DNA of 35,936 bases from Candidatus Sulfopaludibacter sp. SbA3 (lineage in GTDB: Bacteria > Acidobacteriota > Terriglobia > Bryobacterales > Bryobacteraceae): positions 1-35,936 of the forward strand of contig CAMAVI010000033.1 of assembly GCA_945861625.1 (NCBI GenBank), written 5' to 3'. A model generated the notes under the pieces. The model saw only the letters and a list, made by a program, of their open reading frames with translations, did no database searches and was not told the DNA's origin. The position numbers were made by a program, and so were the translations under genes. Below are positions 14,727-23,203 of the stretch, piece after piece (position 1 is the stretch's first letter; each line of letters starts with the position of its first letter).

Positions 14727-15740
14727 ATGCGTTACGGTTGTGCCTTGCTGGTAGCAATTTTCGGCGTGAGCCCGGCCTGGGCGCAACAGGCCATCTCCGC
14801 CCGCTCCGGGATGATCCATTACGTGGAAGGTGACGTTACGATCAACGGCAGCGCTATCCACCCCAAGTTTGCCGAATTTCCGGAAGTCAAGAATGGTGAG
14901 CTGCTTTCCACCCAAGAAGGCCGCGCGGAAGTGTTGTTGACACCCGGCGTGTTCTTGCGTCTGGCGGAGAACAGTTCCGTGCGCATGCTTTCCAACTCGT
15001 TAACCGATACGCGCCTCGAAATGGTTTCCGGATCCGCGCTCATCGAAGCGGGGGAGCTGCTGCCGGACAACGCGATTACATTCGAGATGGAAGGCACGCG
15101 CATTGGGATTCCCAAGCGAGGCCTGTATCGTATCGATGCGGCCGGGCGCCGGCTTGCGGTCTTTGACGGACAGGCGCTGATTACGTCCGGCGCCGGCAAG
15201 ATGCGCGCGAAGAAGGGGCAGTTGGTTGCGCTTGACTCCGCCACACTTTCCCCCAGCAAGTTCGACGTGAAGACTACCGATCCGTTCTATCGCTGGAATG
15301 GACGCCGGGCCCAATACATCGCGGCGGCGAATGTAGCTTCCGCGCGCGTGGCCGCGAATTCGGATTACCGTTCCAGTTTCAGCGGCGGCGCCAGTGCTTG
15401 GAATTGGAACCCCTGGTTTGGGATGTATACGTACGTTCCGGCGAATGGCGTCTACTGGAGTCCGTTTGGGCCCGCGTTTTACAGTCCGCGTATGATGGGG
15501 AGCGTTTACCTTCCACAGCGGCAGATGTGGGGTTATGGAGGCGGTCCATACGGCGGTTATCCACGCAATCCTGGCGGCCCCGGGGGGTTGCCACCGTCCG
15601 CGCCCGCGATGAGCATGCCTCCGATGAGGAGGGGACCACCGGCGATGGGCGGACCTGGGTCCGGCGGCGGATTTCCGGGCAGATTTCCTGGCGGGGCGCC
15701 CAGCCCGGGCGGACGCAGTGGCGGACGCGGCGGCAACTAG
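14727..15740 (+). CDS. Secreted FecR-domain protein with Gly/Pro-rich tail
   Basis: Starting at the ATG at 14727 the protein has 337 residues and a signal peptide (MRYGCALLVAIFGVSPAWAQQ); a TTG 18 bases earlier is in frame but would lengthen the signal oddly. Residues of about 25-175 look like a FecR domain: GDVTINGSAI, LLSTQEGRAEVLLTPGVFLRLAENSSVRM and VSGSALIEAGE, then FEMEGTRIGIPKRGLYRID. A Trp/Tyr-rich segment follows (WNWNPWFGMYTYVPANGVYW), and the last 80 residues are Gly, Pro, Met and Arg with repeated GGPGG-type motifs. No TonB receptor or sigma factor is adjacent, so this is not a classical iron-citrate regulator; acidobacterial proteins of this form are likely envelope proteins. Confidence 0.75.
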   Translation: MRYGCALLVAIFGVSPAWAQQAISARSGMIHYVEGDVTINGSAIHPKFAEFPEVKNGELLSTQEGRAEVLLTPGVFLRLAENSSVRMLSNSLTDTRLEMVSGSALIEAGELLPDNAITFEMEGTRIGIPKRGLYRIDAAGRRLAVFDGQALITSGAGKMRAKKGQLVALDSATLSPSKFDVKTTDPFYRWNGRRAQYIAAANVASARVAANSDYRSSFSGGASAWNWNPWFGMYTYVPANGVYWSPFGPAFYSPRMMGSVYLPQRQMWGYGGGPYGGYPRNPGGPGGLPPSAPAMSMPPMRRGPPAMGGPGSGGGFPGRFPGGAPSPGGRSGGRGGN

Positions 15741-15756
15741 CCGTCTCTCTAGACTT

Positions 15757-16800
15757 CTAAACAACGACCGTCAGTACCAGGTTTTCGCCGTCTGGATTTA
15801 GCTCCGCGTGCACGATGGCATCCGGAGGGATTTCTCCATTCGCGGTCATGGCGGCCAGAGGTTGCGTGAGACACCGCAAGATGGTGCGCTTGAGTTCGCG
15901 GGCTCCATATTCACTGCTGGTGCCCCGGCGCAACAGGAGTTGGCGGGCCGCCCGGTTCACTCTGAGCTCGAACGCGCGCTCCCCCAAACGGTTTCGGATG
16001 TGACGCTCCAGGACCGTGATCTGCTGATCGACAATTTGCGCCAGAGCGTCCGCGCCCAAGGGCTGATAGGTGATCACGGCATCAATGCGATTCACGAATT
16101 CGGGCGGAAACTTGCGGCGAACGGCACCCATGCCGATGCGGTCGAGCTTACGGGTGGCGTGCGGGACGGAACGCGGAGCGGAGCATGGAACCAGCGCTTC
16201 AAAACCGAAGTCCGGCTGCATCTCCTTCTGCATTTCGCGCGCGCCCAGATTGCTGGTGAGAAAGATCAGGGTCCGCTCAAAGCGCACGGAAGTGTTGTCG
16301 CCGAGCCGCAAGGAAGCTTTATCGAGAACACCCATCAGCAGGCGGACCATGCTGGGCGCGGCTTTTTCGATTTCGTCGAAAAGCACCAGCGAAAGGTCAC
16401 AGGCCTCGCTGGCCACGGAGGAGAGTTTCTGCTGCGTCAACATGGGCGGCGTTTCGCGATGGCCCAGGTAGCCGGGAGGGGCGCCGATCAGCTTGGCAAC
16501 CTCGTGCTCCATCTGAAATTCGCCGCAGTCGACCTTGAGAAGTTGCTTTTCATTTCCATGCAGAACCTCGGCCAGGGCTTCCACCGTGCGGGTTTTACCG
16601 GTGCCGGTGGGACCGAGCAGGAGGAACACGCCGACGGGGCGGTCTTCGGGCGCCAGTCCGGCCTGGTGCATTTGAATGTAGGGGACGATCTGGTTGGCGG
16701 CTTGCGGTTGGCCGACCACGCGTCCAGTCAATTGCCGCAAGAGATCGTTACCGCCGCCGTTACCGTTGGAGGTGGCGCGCCGGGGCCTGATGGTTGCCAT
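15757..16800 (-). CDS. Single-module Clp/Hsp100-type AAA+ ATPase
   Basis: This 347-residue protein corresponds to the second AAA+ module of ClpA/ClpB with its C-terminal D2-small domain, but lacks the N-domain and first module. Seen: VVGQPQAANQIV (start of module), Walker A GPTGTGKT (about 63-70), pore loop region GAPPGYLGHRE, Walker B LVLFDEIEKA, sensor-1 LTSNLGAREM, arginine finger region KFPPEFVNRIDAVI and sensor-2 EYGARELKRTI. All ATPase residues look intact. The pore motif GYLG is the ClpB-like form rather than GYVG. The ATG at 16800 is taken as start because the family alignment begins soon after it; a TTG at 16839 is possible. It lies 85 bases downstream of infA. It could be an unfoldase, but no peptidase partner is nearby. 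Confidence 0.82.
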   Translation of the reverse strand: MATIRPRRATSNGNGGGNDLLRQLTGRVVGQPQAANQIVPYIQMHQAGLAPEDRPVGVFLLLGPTGTGKTRTVEALAEVLHGNEKQLLKVDCGEFQMEHEVAKLIGAPPGYLGHRETPPMLTQQKLSSVASEACDLSLVLFDEIEKAAPSMVRLLMGVLDKASLRLGDNTSVRFERTLIFLTSNLGAREMQKEMQPDFGFEALVPCSAPRSVPHATRKLDRIGMGAVRRKFPPEFVNRIDAVITYQPLGADALAQIVDQQITVLERHIRNRLGERAFELRVNRAARQLLLRRGTSSEYGARELKRTILRCLTQPLAAMTANGEIPPDAIVHAELNPDGENLVLTVVV

Positions 16801-16885
16801 GAGAAGGTGTGGCAAGGGCGTATGCCTTGCTCCGCCCAATTATAGGGGCCGGGCAACGGTGGTCCAGGTTATGTTCGAACGGGAA

Positions 16886-17104
16886 CTACTTGTGGCGATA
16901 TGTGATGCGGCCCTTGGTCAGATCGTAAGGTGACATCTCTAATGTCACGCGATCGCCGGCGAGAACCCGGATGCGATTGCGGCGCAATTTGCCGGCCAGG
17001 TGCGCAAGCACCTTGCGTTCCTGATCGAGTTCCACGCTGAACAAGCCGCTGGGAAATTTCTCAACTACGGTACCGGTGACTTCAATGCTATCTTCTTTAG
17101 ACAT
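16886..17104 (-). CDS. infA: Translation initiation factor IF-1
   Basis: The 72-residue single S1/OB-fold protein has the standard IF-1 length and features: [20 protein letters not shown], the [22 protein letters not shown] core and the terminal [11 protein letters not shown]. It binds the A-site of the 30S subunit with IF-2 and IF-3. A strong GGGAGG ribosome binding site lies four bases before the ATG. The usual ribosomal-protein or secY neighbours are absent, so this may be a second or relocated infA copy. It is flanked by a methyltransferase upstream and an AAA+ ATPase downstream on the same strand. Confidence 0.95.
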   Translation of the reverse strand: MSKEDSIEVTGTVVEKFPSGLFSVELDQERKVLAHLAGKLRRNRIRVLAGDRVTLEMSPYDLTKGRITYRHK

Positions 17105-17130
17105 TTTCCTCCCAGAGAGATTATACCGCC

Positions 17131-17808
17131 TTAGCGCTCAACACAATCTTGAACTTGGGCGCTCAGCGCAATCCGGAAGGCGGGGATATAGGCGCGGGTG
17201 CGTATGTCATGGAGCCCGGCGCGCGCGGCAAGTTCGCACAACTCGCTGGCATGGAAAGCCGCCTCGACGGAGATCTGCCCGTCGGAAACGGTGACGGGCT
17301 GCCAACCGAACAGCGGCTGCGTCAGCGACATGAAGTAATACGGAATGGGGTGGCGCCACAAGTCGATCACGAGCACTTGCTTGCGCGCCACGCGGCCGAA
17401 CTCACGCAGCAGCGCCGCCACCTGATCGCCGGTAAAGTGGTGCAGGAATAACGAATTGAATACGTAGTCGAACGCGCCATCGGCGAAGGGCAGCGAGAAG
17501 GCGTCGGCGGCCACGCGCGCGCCTATGCAAGACTCCAGATGCGCGGCGATGTAGTCGAGGTTGGTTACGTGCGCGAGAGGCCGCGCTTCGAGGACCGCCC
17601 GGCCCATGTCGCCGGAGGCCGCCCCCACGTCCAGAAAGGTGAAGGCTTCATCATAAGGAATCGCTTCGTCCACCAGCTTGCGGAGCGTGCTGAGTCCGCC
17701 CCAATGTTTGTTGATGCGCACGATATCCGCCAGGCTCGCGCGCGCTTCCTCCGGCGGCAGCGTATCGAGGAGTTCGGGTTTGAGAACGCGGCCACCCAGG
17801 CAGTGCAT
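17131..17808 (-). CDS. Class I SAM-dependent methyltransferase
   Basis: A 225-residue protein when started at the ATG at 17808. Motif I is [19 protein letters not shown], then [15 protein letters not shown], motif II/III region [27 protein letters not shown] and the post-motif [19 protein letters not shown]. This is the UbiE-like type 11/25 methyltransferase layout. The acceptor is unknown. The reading frame continues upstream to 17895 but that would overlap the leader of the divergent thymidine kinase gene and gives no family match. The gene is 26 bases upstream of infA. Confidence 0.83.
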   Translation of the reverse strand: MHCLGGRVLKPELLDTLPPEEARASLADIVRINKHWGGLSTLRKLVDEAIPYDEAFTFLDVGAASGDMGRAVLEARPLAHVTNLDYIAAHLESCIGARVAADAFSLPFADGAFDYVFNSLFLHHFTGDQVAALLREFGRVARKQVLVIDLWRHPIPYYFMSLTQPLFGWQPVTVSDGQISVEAAFHASELCELAARAGLHDIRTRAYIPAFRIALSAQVQDCVER

Positions 17809-17895
17809 ATCAAAGGTACCAACCAGAATACAGAATACGAACCCGGCGAGGTCTTTGCTATTCTGGCTGTTCACATGGAACTTGTGAGCGGACAC

Positions 17896-18495
17896 ATGGG
17901 ATGGATCGAAGTGGTATGCGGCCCCATGTTCTCCGGGAAGAGTGAAGAACTGATGCGCCGGTTGCGGCGCGCCAAGATCGCGCGCAAGAGGGTGCAGGTG
18001 TTCAAACCGGCGCTCGACGACCGCTATTCAGCCGACGAGATCGTGTCTCATGGCGAGCAGCGGATGAAATCGGAAGTCGTTTCCAGCGCCAAGGAGATTC
18101 TGGAGAAGCTGGATTGGCGCACCCAGGTGCTGGGGATCGATGAGTCCAATTTCTTCGGTCCGGAACTGGTGGAAGTGGCCGCCCAGCTTGCCGACACGGG
18201 CAAGCAGGTGATCATCGCGGGTCTGGACACGGATTACCTGGGACGGCCGTTTCCTCCCATGCCGGATTTATTGTGCGTGGCTGAATCGATCACCAAGACG
18301 CTGGCGATCTGCATGCGCTGCGGCAATCCCGCCAAGCATACGCAACGCTTGGTGGAGTCAGAGGATTTGATCGTGGTGGGCGCGGCCGGGGCCTACGAAG
18401 CCCGCTGCCGCCGCTGTTTCGAGCCGGGTGTGCCGAAGCAGGAGAGCCTTGACTTCGCGCGTCCGCCGGTACCGGAACCCTCGCGGACCAAATAG
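17896..18495 (+). CDS. tdk: Thymidine kinase (type II)
   Basis: The protein has 199 residues and phosphorylates thymidine to dTMP in nucleoside salvage. Seen: P-loop GPMFSGKS (residues 9-16) within [19 protein letters not shown], Walker-B-like [10 protein letters not shown] (usually DEAQFF), the lasso region [17 protein letters not shown] and four structural-zinc cysteines in two pairs ([13 protein letters not shown] and CRRCFEPG). All expected elements are present. The ATG at 17896 follows GAGCGGA at good spacing; the in-frame ATG at 17875 has no visible ribosome binding site. Divergent from the methyltransferase gene over about 87 bases. Confidence 0.93.
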   Translation: MGWIEVVCGPMFSGKSEELMRRLRRAKIARKRVQVFKPALDDRYSADEIVSHGEQRMKSEVVSSAKEILEKLDWRTQVLGIDESNFFGPELVEVAAQLADTGKQVIIAGLDTDYLGRPFPPMPDLLCVAESITKTLAICMRCGNPAKHTQRLVESEDLIVVGAAGAYEARCRRCFEPGVPKQESLDFARPPVPEPSRTK

Positions 18496-18517
18496 AAGTC
18501 AGCTAAACTGAGACTCA

Positions 18518-18586
18518 TCAGGTGAATACAACATTTGGATGCGGCATCCGAAAGACCTCACCTAAGAAAGACCTGACGCAAGGAGG
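18518..18586 (+). promoter_or_regulatory. Leader with competing stems and a direct repeat
   Basis: TCAGGTGA at 18518-18525 can pair with TCACCT at 18558-18563 (outer stem, enclosing the short hairpin GGATG-CGG-CATCC) or with ACCTGA at 18571-18576. The segment GAAAGACCT occurs twice, at 18550-18558 and 18566-18574. The second pairing ends five bases before the AGGAGG ribosome binding site at 18581-18586. The arrangement could control translation of the next gene; this is inferred from sequence alone. Confidence 0.35.
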
Positions 18587-18591
18587 TTCCC

Positions 18592-19506
18592 GTGTTTTCT
18601 ATCCGTGGAGGCAATCCGATGAGCCCTTCTCCCGAGAGCGCGCCCTATGTCCCGCCCAAGAGTTCCGGGCCATGGGTACTGATCCTATCGGTCCTGGTCA
18701 TAGCCGTAATGGCGGCAACCGGATACCTGTATAGCCAGCTCAACACGACGCGCGCGGAAATCGCGCAGATGCGCGACCAGTTGTTGGACGAGATCTCCAA
18801 GATTCATGAGACCTCGGCGGTGACCACGCAGACTACGCGGCGCTCAGCGGAAGCTCTCAAGGCGGAACTCGACGCCACCCGCCAGCACGCGAGCCAACTC
18901 GCCGGGCAGGCCAAGCTGGATGCGGAAAAGCACGCCGACGAAATTGCGGCCAGTTTGCAAAAGGTCCAGCAGGAGCAGGCCCAGCGCGTGAGTGCGGTGT
19001 CCGCGGAAGTAGGCCAAGTGAAAGACCAGGCGGTGGCGGCCAACACGCGGATTGGTGAAGTATCCACGGACGTGGGCAAGGTCAGGAGCGATGTCGCGGC
19101 CACCCGCTCCGAACTCGAGAAGACCATCGCCACACTGAAGGCCACGCAGGGCGATCTGGGAGTCCAAAGCGGCTTGATCGCGACGAATGGCAAGGAACTC
19201 GCCGCCTTGAAGCAGCTCGGCGAGCGCAATTATGTGGAATTCAAATTGGGCAAGACCAAAGCCCCGCAGAAGGTGGGCGACATCGCGGTGCTGCTTGAAA
19301 AGGCCGATCCCAAGAACAACCGCTATACGATCAAGGTGATCGCCGACGACAAGACCGTGCAGAAGCGGGACAAGACGGTGAACGAGCCGGTCCAGTTCTT
19401 GCTGTCACGGGCCACGCAACCTTACGAACTGGTCGTCAACGATATCAAGAAGGACCTGATCAGCGGCTACGTCGCGTCGCCCAAGGTTCAGCAGACGCGC
19501 AATTAA
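18592..19506 (+). CDS. Membrane-anchored coiled-coil protein, unknown function
   Basis: A 304-residue protein: a cytoplasmic Pro-rich tail, one transmembrane helix at about residues 27-46 (WVLILSVLVIAVMAATGYLY), then a long Ala/Gln/Glu-rich coiled coil to about residue 215 (repeated V-x2-V/A-x3 heptads such as VSAVSAEVGQVKDQAVAAN), and a compact C-terminal domain (RNYVEFKLGKTKAPQKVGDIAVLLEKADPKN... ending YELVVNDIKKDLISGYVASPK). Two starts are credible: GTG at 18592 after AGGAGG (spacing 5) and ATG at 18619 after GGAGG (spacing 7). The longer form is listed. No catalytic motif is visible; it could be a periplasmic scaffold. Confidence 0.75.
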   Translation: MFSIRGGNPMSPSPESAPYVPPKSSGPWVLILSVLVIAVMAATGYLYSQLNTTRAEIAQMRDQLLDEISKIHETSAVTTQTTRRSAEALKAELDATRQHASQLAGQAKLDAEKHADEIAASLQKVQQEQAQRVSAVSAEVGQVKDQAVAANTRIGEVSTDVGKVRSDVAATRSELEKTIATLKATQGDLGVQSGLIATNGKELAALKQLGERNYVEFKLGKTKAPQKVGDIAVLLEKADPKNNRYTIKVIADDKTVQKRDKTVNEPVQFLLSRATQPYELVVNDIKKDLISGYVASPKVQQTRN

Positions 19507-19510
19507 TTCA

Positions 19511-20161
19511 TCAAATTTCATCCCGCAGTTTTTCCAGCGCGACCCGCACCAGTTGACTCCGCGTCCTGACACCCGTTTTGGCGAACAACTGCTGCAGCGC
19601 GGCCTTCGCCGCGCTCTCCGATAGATTCAGATTCCCCGCAATTTCCTTGTTCGATTTCCCTTCCAGCAACAGCCGCAGCACGCTCCGGTCGCGATCCGTC
19701 AAGGGCGAGGGCGCGTCCCGCAGCATCGTGATTGACTCGGCCAGCTTCTGTAAATAGCCTTGGTCGATCAACATCTTGCCTGCCGCCACCTCCTTGATGG
19801 TGCGATGCAGATCCTCGGGCGAATGCTTCTTGTGAAAAATGCCGCACACTCCCAGCCGGATCAACTCCAGCGCATCCCGGTCGGGCAGTCCGGCGGTCAC
19901 CACCAGGCTGCGTCCTTGAAAATTACGCTCCCGCAGACCACGCACCACGCTCAAGGCCGTGTCCGCGCCCAGATCGTAGTCCAGGATCAAAACGTCGGTC
20001 TCGATCTGTTTCAACTGAGCGAGCGCCGACGCCGCCGAGTCGGCGTTGCCGACCACCCGAAGCGTTTCGTCGGCGTCGAGCAGCCGCAGCAGGCCCGCCC
20101 GAAACAGTGCATGGTCGTCGACCACAAAGATACGGATCCGATTGTGCACGGCGTCTGGCAT
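19511..20161 (-). CDS. NarL/LuxR-type response regulator
   Basis: The protein has 216 residues. Receiver domain: acidic pair D15-D16 in FVVDDH, phospho-acceptor D61 in LILDYDLG, T89 in VVTAG and Lys at 111/112 in FHKKHS, all in place. A linker leads to a GerE/LuxR helix-turn-helix: LTDRDRSVLRLLLEGKSNKEIAGNLNLSESAAKAAL with conserved Glu and Lys-Glu-Ile-Ala. It should bind DNA when phosphorylated. The ATG at 20161 lies four bases after the stop of the histidine kinase frame, so the two form an operon and a cognate pair. The gene is intact, although its kinase is frameshifted. Confidence 0.9.
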   Translation of the reverse strand: MPDAVHNRIRIFVVDDHALFRAGLLRLLDADETLRVVGNADSAASALAQLKQIETDVLILDYDLGADTALSVVRGLRERNFQGRSLVVTAGLPDRDALELIRLGVCGIFHKKHSPEDLHRTIKEVAAGKMLIDQGYLQKLAESITMLRDAPSPLTDRDRSVLRLLLEGKSNKEIAGNLNLSESAAKAALQQLFAKTGVRTRSQLVRVALEKLRDEI

Positions 20162-20165
20162 GGCG

Positions 20166-21564
20166 TTAACTGCCCTCCCTCTGATACGTAGGCAGCATAA
20201 CGTCGAAACGGCAACCACGCGCGGTGGGTACGTACGCCAATTCGCCGCCAAACCCACGCAACATGGCCCGCGAAACATACAAGCCCAGCCCCGAGCCATC
20301 GGCGCCCTCGCGGAACGGCTGGAACAGCGTCGATGGATCGTCAACGCCTGGACCCGTATCCTCGAAACTGATCGTCGCCCGCCCATCCCCGGTTGCGACG
20401 CGAATCTCCAGCCGTGGTTCGCCACCCTTTTGCACCGCTTTCAGAGAGTTTTGCGACAGGTTCAGGAACACCCGCAGCAAAGCGTGCTCGTCGGCATGCA
20501 CGTAGGGCAGCACGCCGCCTATTTCCCAGTGAATGACGCCCCCGATCTCGGCCCAGTCCTGCTCGATCACCACGTGCAACTCCTCCAACACGGCGGTCAG
20601 GTCCACCCGGCTCGCGATCGGATCTTTGTCGTGGGCCAGATCGAACGCGGCGATGCGCATCAGGCTTTCCACCAGTGTATTGAGCGCGCCGAAATCCGCG
20701 TCGCCAGCCATCTCGGGATGCCTCCGCAGATTCGACGTCACCACGCGAACGGCCAAACACAAGTTGCGGATTTCGTGCGCGACCGCTCCGGCCAACAGGC
20801 GGTTGGAATTGGTCAGGTGGCGGAAGGTTTCATGCTCCCGCTCCCGCACCTCCCCGCACCTCCTCGGAAGTATCCACCAGAATCCCCGCCAGCCGCCGTT
20901 GTCCGCCTTCCTGGTAGGTTGAAAACCACACAGCCACCGGGAAGTGGCTCCCATTGACGCGCTTAGCCCAACTGGCTGAGGAAACGTGTAGAGGCCCTCC
21001 CCCGGACTTGACCTGTAGCGCGCCGGAGAACACCGGCACGTAATCCGCCACACACAAACCGATCAGCGATCCCGGATCCATGAATCCCAGCATCTCGTGT
21101 GCCGCGCGATTCGCAGCGAGCACCTCCGCCCGGTGATTCAACGTCATGATCGCGGCGGGGCTCGACTCCACCAGGATGCGCAATTGATCCTGGGCATGTC
21201 TCCGCAGCTCTTCTTCCATCCTCAGGCGGGCGAACGCCGCCAGGATCGCCCGCCGGTTGTGGCTCGTTTCACTGACCAGGAGACCAGTACCGCCATATGC
21301 CGCCAACGCCATCAGAGCATCCAGCCAGAACTCAACCGGCGTCAGTCCCCGGATAAACAGGCTGCGAACGCAGACACAGAGCACAGCCGTCAACAGAGTC
21401 TGCCATCGGTTCAACACGGTGGCCGCCACCACTACGGGCAACACGTAGAAAAGTTCCAGCGAGTGTTCCAGATTCTGGAACCACTCGAGCCCCATCACCA
21501 CGCTCAGCAGCACGACGGATAGCAGTAGCACGTGCACACGGCTGGCCCTGCGAGAGAGACCCAT
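20166..21564 (-). pseudogene. Membrane PAS histidine kinase, split by a 10-bp duplication
   Basis: Two overlapping frames form one kinase. Frame one (from ATG 21564) has several hydrophobic helices at about residues 10-97, a linker coiled coil, and a PAS domain from about residue 130 (SSPAAIMTLNHRAEVLAANRA); it reaches LVDTSEEVR (R237), then runs into GGAGAGA and a stop at 20830. Frame two continues EREHETFRHLTNSNRL with the H-box AVAHEIRN (His at about 260), N-box LNLSQNSLKAV, G1 FEDTGPGVDD and G2 GSGLGLYVSR, ending at 20166. Between them CCGCACCTCC is present twice in tandem; dropping one copy leaves 1389 bases, or 463 codons with stop, and joins the frames seamlessly. All motifs are intact, so the lesion is recent, reversible or a sequence error. 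There is no clear ribosome binding site at the start. Confidence 0.85.
20844..20863. repeat. Exact 10-bp tandem duplication in the kinase gene
   Basis: CCGCACCTCC occurs at 20844-20853 and again at 20854-20863. Because ten is not a multiple of three, the second copy shifts the kinase frame between the PAS and H-box domains. Confidence 0.95.
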
Positions 21565-21697
21565 CGATTCTAAAACTTGTGCAATCACTCGTTTGTATCG
21601 GGCCGTGGCAGGGGAGCGGACAGCCTTCAGTATCCTACGATTCCCCAATGCCCGGCTCCGGACGCGCCGACTATCTTTCGGCCCGCCAAAAGATCGC

Positions 21698-21747
21698 CGC
21701 CGGAAAGGCTCCGGCGTGCCCATAAGATACTCCTTTGATATCTATCA
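21698..21747. promoter_or_regulatory. Hairpin and operator-like palindrome between kinase and SulP genes
   Basis: In the 277-base divergent gap, CGCCGGA (21698-21704) pairs with TCCGGCG (21710-21716) around a five-base loop. TGATA-TC-TATCA (21736-21747) is a two-arm palindrome about 95 bases upstream of the SulP start. The palindrome could be a site for the neighbouring response regulator, but nothing in the sequence proves it. Confidence 0.3.
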
Positions 21748-21841
21748 CTTGCGTAGATTTGTCCATATGCTGGGGCTGTCGCGCTTGTCCGCCTGGAGCG
21801 CGCATCGTCTGCGCCACAGCCGGTTATTGGAGAGGGTACAT

Positions 21842-23188
21842 ATGCTGCAACGACTGAAATCGTTTTTAACATTCTGGGACAGCCGCTATGAGGACATCAC
21901 CAGGGACAACTGGAGCACGGTCATCTACCGGGATCTCAGCGCCGGAATGGTGACTGCGATGACCGCGATTCCCATGGCCTTGGGATTCGCGATCGCCAGT
22001 GGGCTGAGGCCGGAGCAGGGTCTCATCGCTGGTGCGCTCGCCTGCGTGGTGGGCCGTACCTTTGGCGGATCGAAATACCAGGTGTACGGGCCTACCGCCG
22101 CCTTCATCCCGCTCATCGCCATGGCCATGAGCAAGTATGATCACGGATTTTTGGTTTTGGCTTCCGTCATTTCGGGAGTCATTCTCTGCGCGTTGGGTCT
22201 GGCGGGGCTCGGGAAGATCGGCCGAGTGGTGCCAAACTCCATCGTGGTGGGGTTCACGGTGGGGATCGGGATCACCATTGCAGCCACCTACCTTTACGAT
22301 GTATTTGGCATGCCGGCCGGTAAGGAAGCGAACTTGATATTCAAGGTAGGGGATATTCTGTCCCGCCTGGGCGAGGCCAGTCCTTATGCGTTGACCCTCG
22401 GCCTGATGGTGTTCCTCGTGACCAAGGTGCTGCAACGAGTTTCCATTTACATCCCCGGACTGCTGATGACGGTAGGTCTAGGGACCTTAATCGGGGCGAC
22501 GGTTTGGTCGACGCACGGCTTGGCGAACATTCAAAGCAAGTTTGGTGCGATTCCGACAAATTTCTTCAAGTTCACGCCTCCTTCGCTGCCAGCCATTACT
22601 CCCAGCATGCTGATGGATCTCAGCTATTTTATCGTGGGAATCGTTTTCGTCTCCGGCGTGGAGAGTCTGCTCTGTTCCACTATGGCGGATAAATTGGCGG
22701 GGAATCGGAAGACGCTGTTCGATCCGGACAGAGAATTTTGGGGACAGGGATTGGTGCAAATCATTGTTCCGATGATCAACGGATTCCCATGCACCGGAGC
22801 GCTGGCTCGCACCGCTACCAGTATCAAGGCCGGCGCGGTGACGCCGCTGGCGGGTTACTTCAAGGCCGTGTTGAAGCTCGGCATGGTGGTGTTTGCGGCC
22901 CGGTGGCTGGAACTGGTTCCCCTGGCGTGCATCGGCGGAGTGATGCTGTGGGTGGCCAGCAACATGATCAAGGTCAGCGAGATGCGGAAGGTGTTCGCGG
23001 GCAACCGTTTTCACGCCTTCTTGATGGTCTATACCGCGATCCTGGTTCCGCTGACGGACTTCCTTACCGGAGTGTTGTCGGCTCTGGTGATCTATGCCGT
23101 TCTGCGGCGGTTCTTCGAAACGCCCGGTACGCCGCTCGGTACGACGCCCGCAACAGAGACCCGGGTCGAGGAACTGGTGGGCGCCTAA
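21842..23188 (+). CDS. SulP/SLC26-family anion transporter without STAS domain
   Basis: A 448-residue inner-membrane protein with many hydrophobic helices. Family signatures: RDLSAGMVTAMTAIPMALGFAIASG, GLIAGALACVVGRTFGGSKYQVYGPTAAFIPL (the SulP signature with the substrate-site helix), VGFTVGIGITIA, GVESLLCSTMADKLAG and NGFPCTGALARTATSIKAGA. The usual cytoplasmic STAS domain (about 100 residues) is missing; the protein ends 25 residues after the last helix. Substrates in the family are sulfate, bicarbonate, C4-dicarboxylates or other anions; which one cannot be told. GGAGAGG lies about six bases before the ATG. Two universal-stress-type genes follow at 15 and 31 bases, likely in one operon. 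Confidence 0.88.
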   Translation: MLQRLKSFLTFWDSRYEDITRDNWSTVIYRDLSAGMVTAMTAIPMALGFAIASGLRPEQGLIAGALACVVGRTFGGSKYQVYGPTAAFIPLIAMAMSKYDHGFLVLASVISGVILCALGLAGLGKIGRVVPNSIVVGFTVGIGITIAATYLYDVFGMPAGKEANLIFKVGDILSRLGEASPYALTLGLMVFLVTKVLQRVSIYIPGLLMTVGLGTLIGATVWSTHGLANIQSKFGAIPTNFFKFTPPSLPAITPSMLMDLSYFIVGIVFVSGVESLLCSTMADKLAGNRKTLFDPDREFWGQGLVQIIVPMINGFPCTGALARTATSIKAGAVTPLAGYFKAVLKLGMVVFAARWLELVPLACIGGVMLWVASNMIKVSEMRKVFAGNRFHAFLMVYTAILVPLTDFLTGVLSALVIYAVLRRFFETPGTPLGTTPATETRVEELVGA

Positions 23189-23203
23189 CGGCGTTGGATC
23201 ATT

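Noticed and set aside
15530-15740. Gly/Pro repeats at the FecR protein C-terminus as a DNA repeat array
   Set aside because: The repeats are irregular and are explained by low-complexity coding sequence; there are no constant repeat units or spacers.
15808-16845. A 345-codon open frame antisense to the AAA+ ATPase
   Set aside because: It is the mirror of a convincing ATPase gene with intact Walker motifs; no domain is seen in it.
17539-17874. N-terminal extension of the thymidine kinase frame
   Set aside because: It overlaps the divergent methyltransferase gene, has no kinase homology, and a good start with ribosome binding site exists at 17896.
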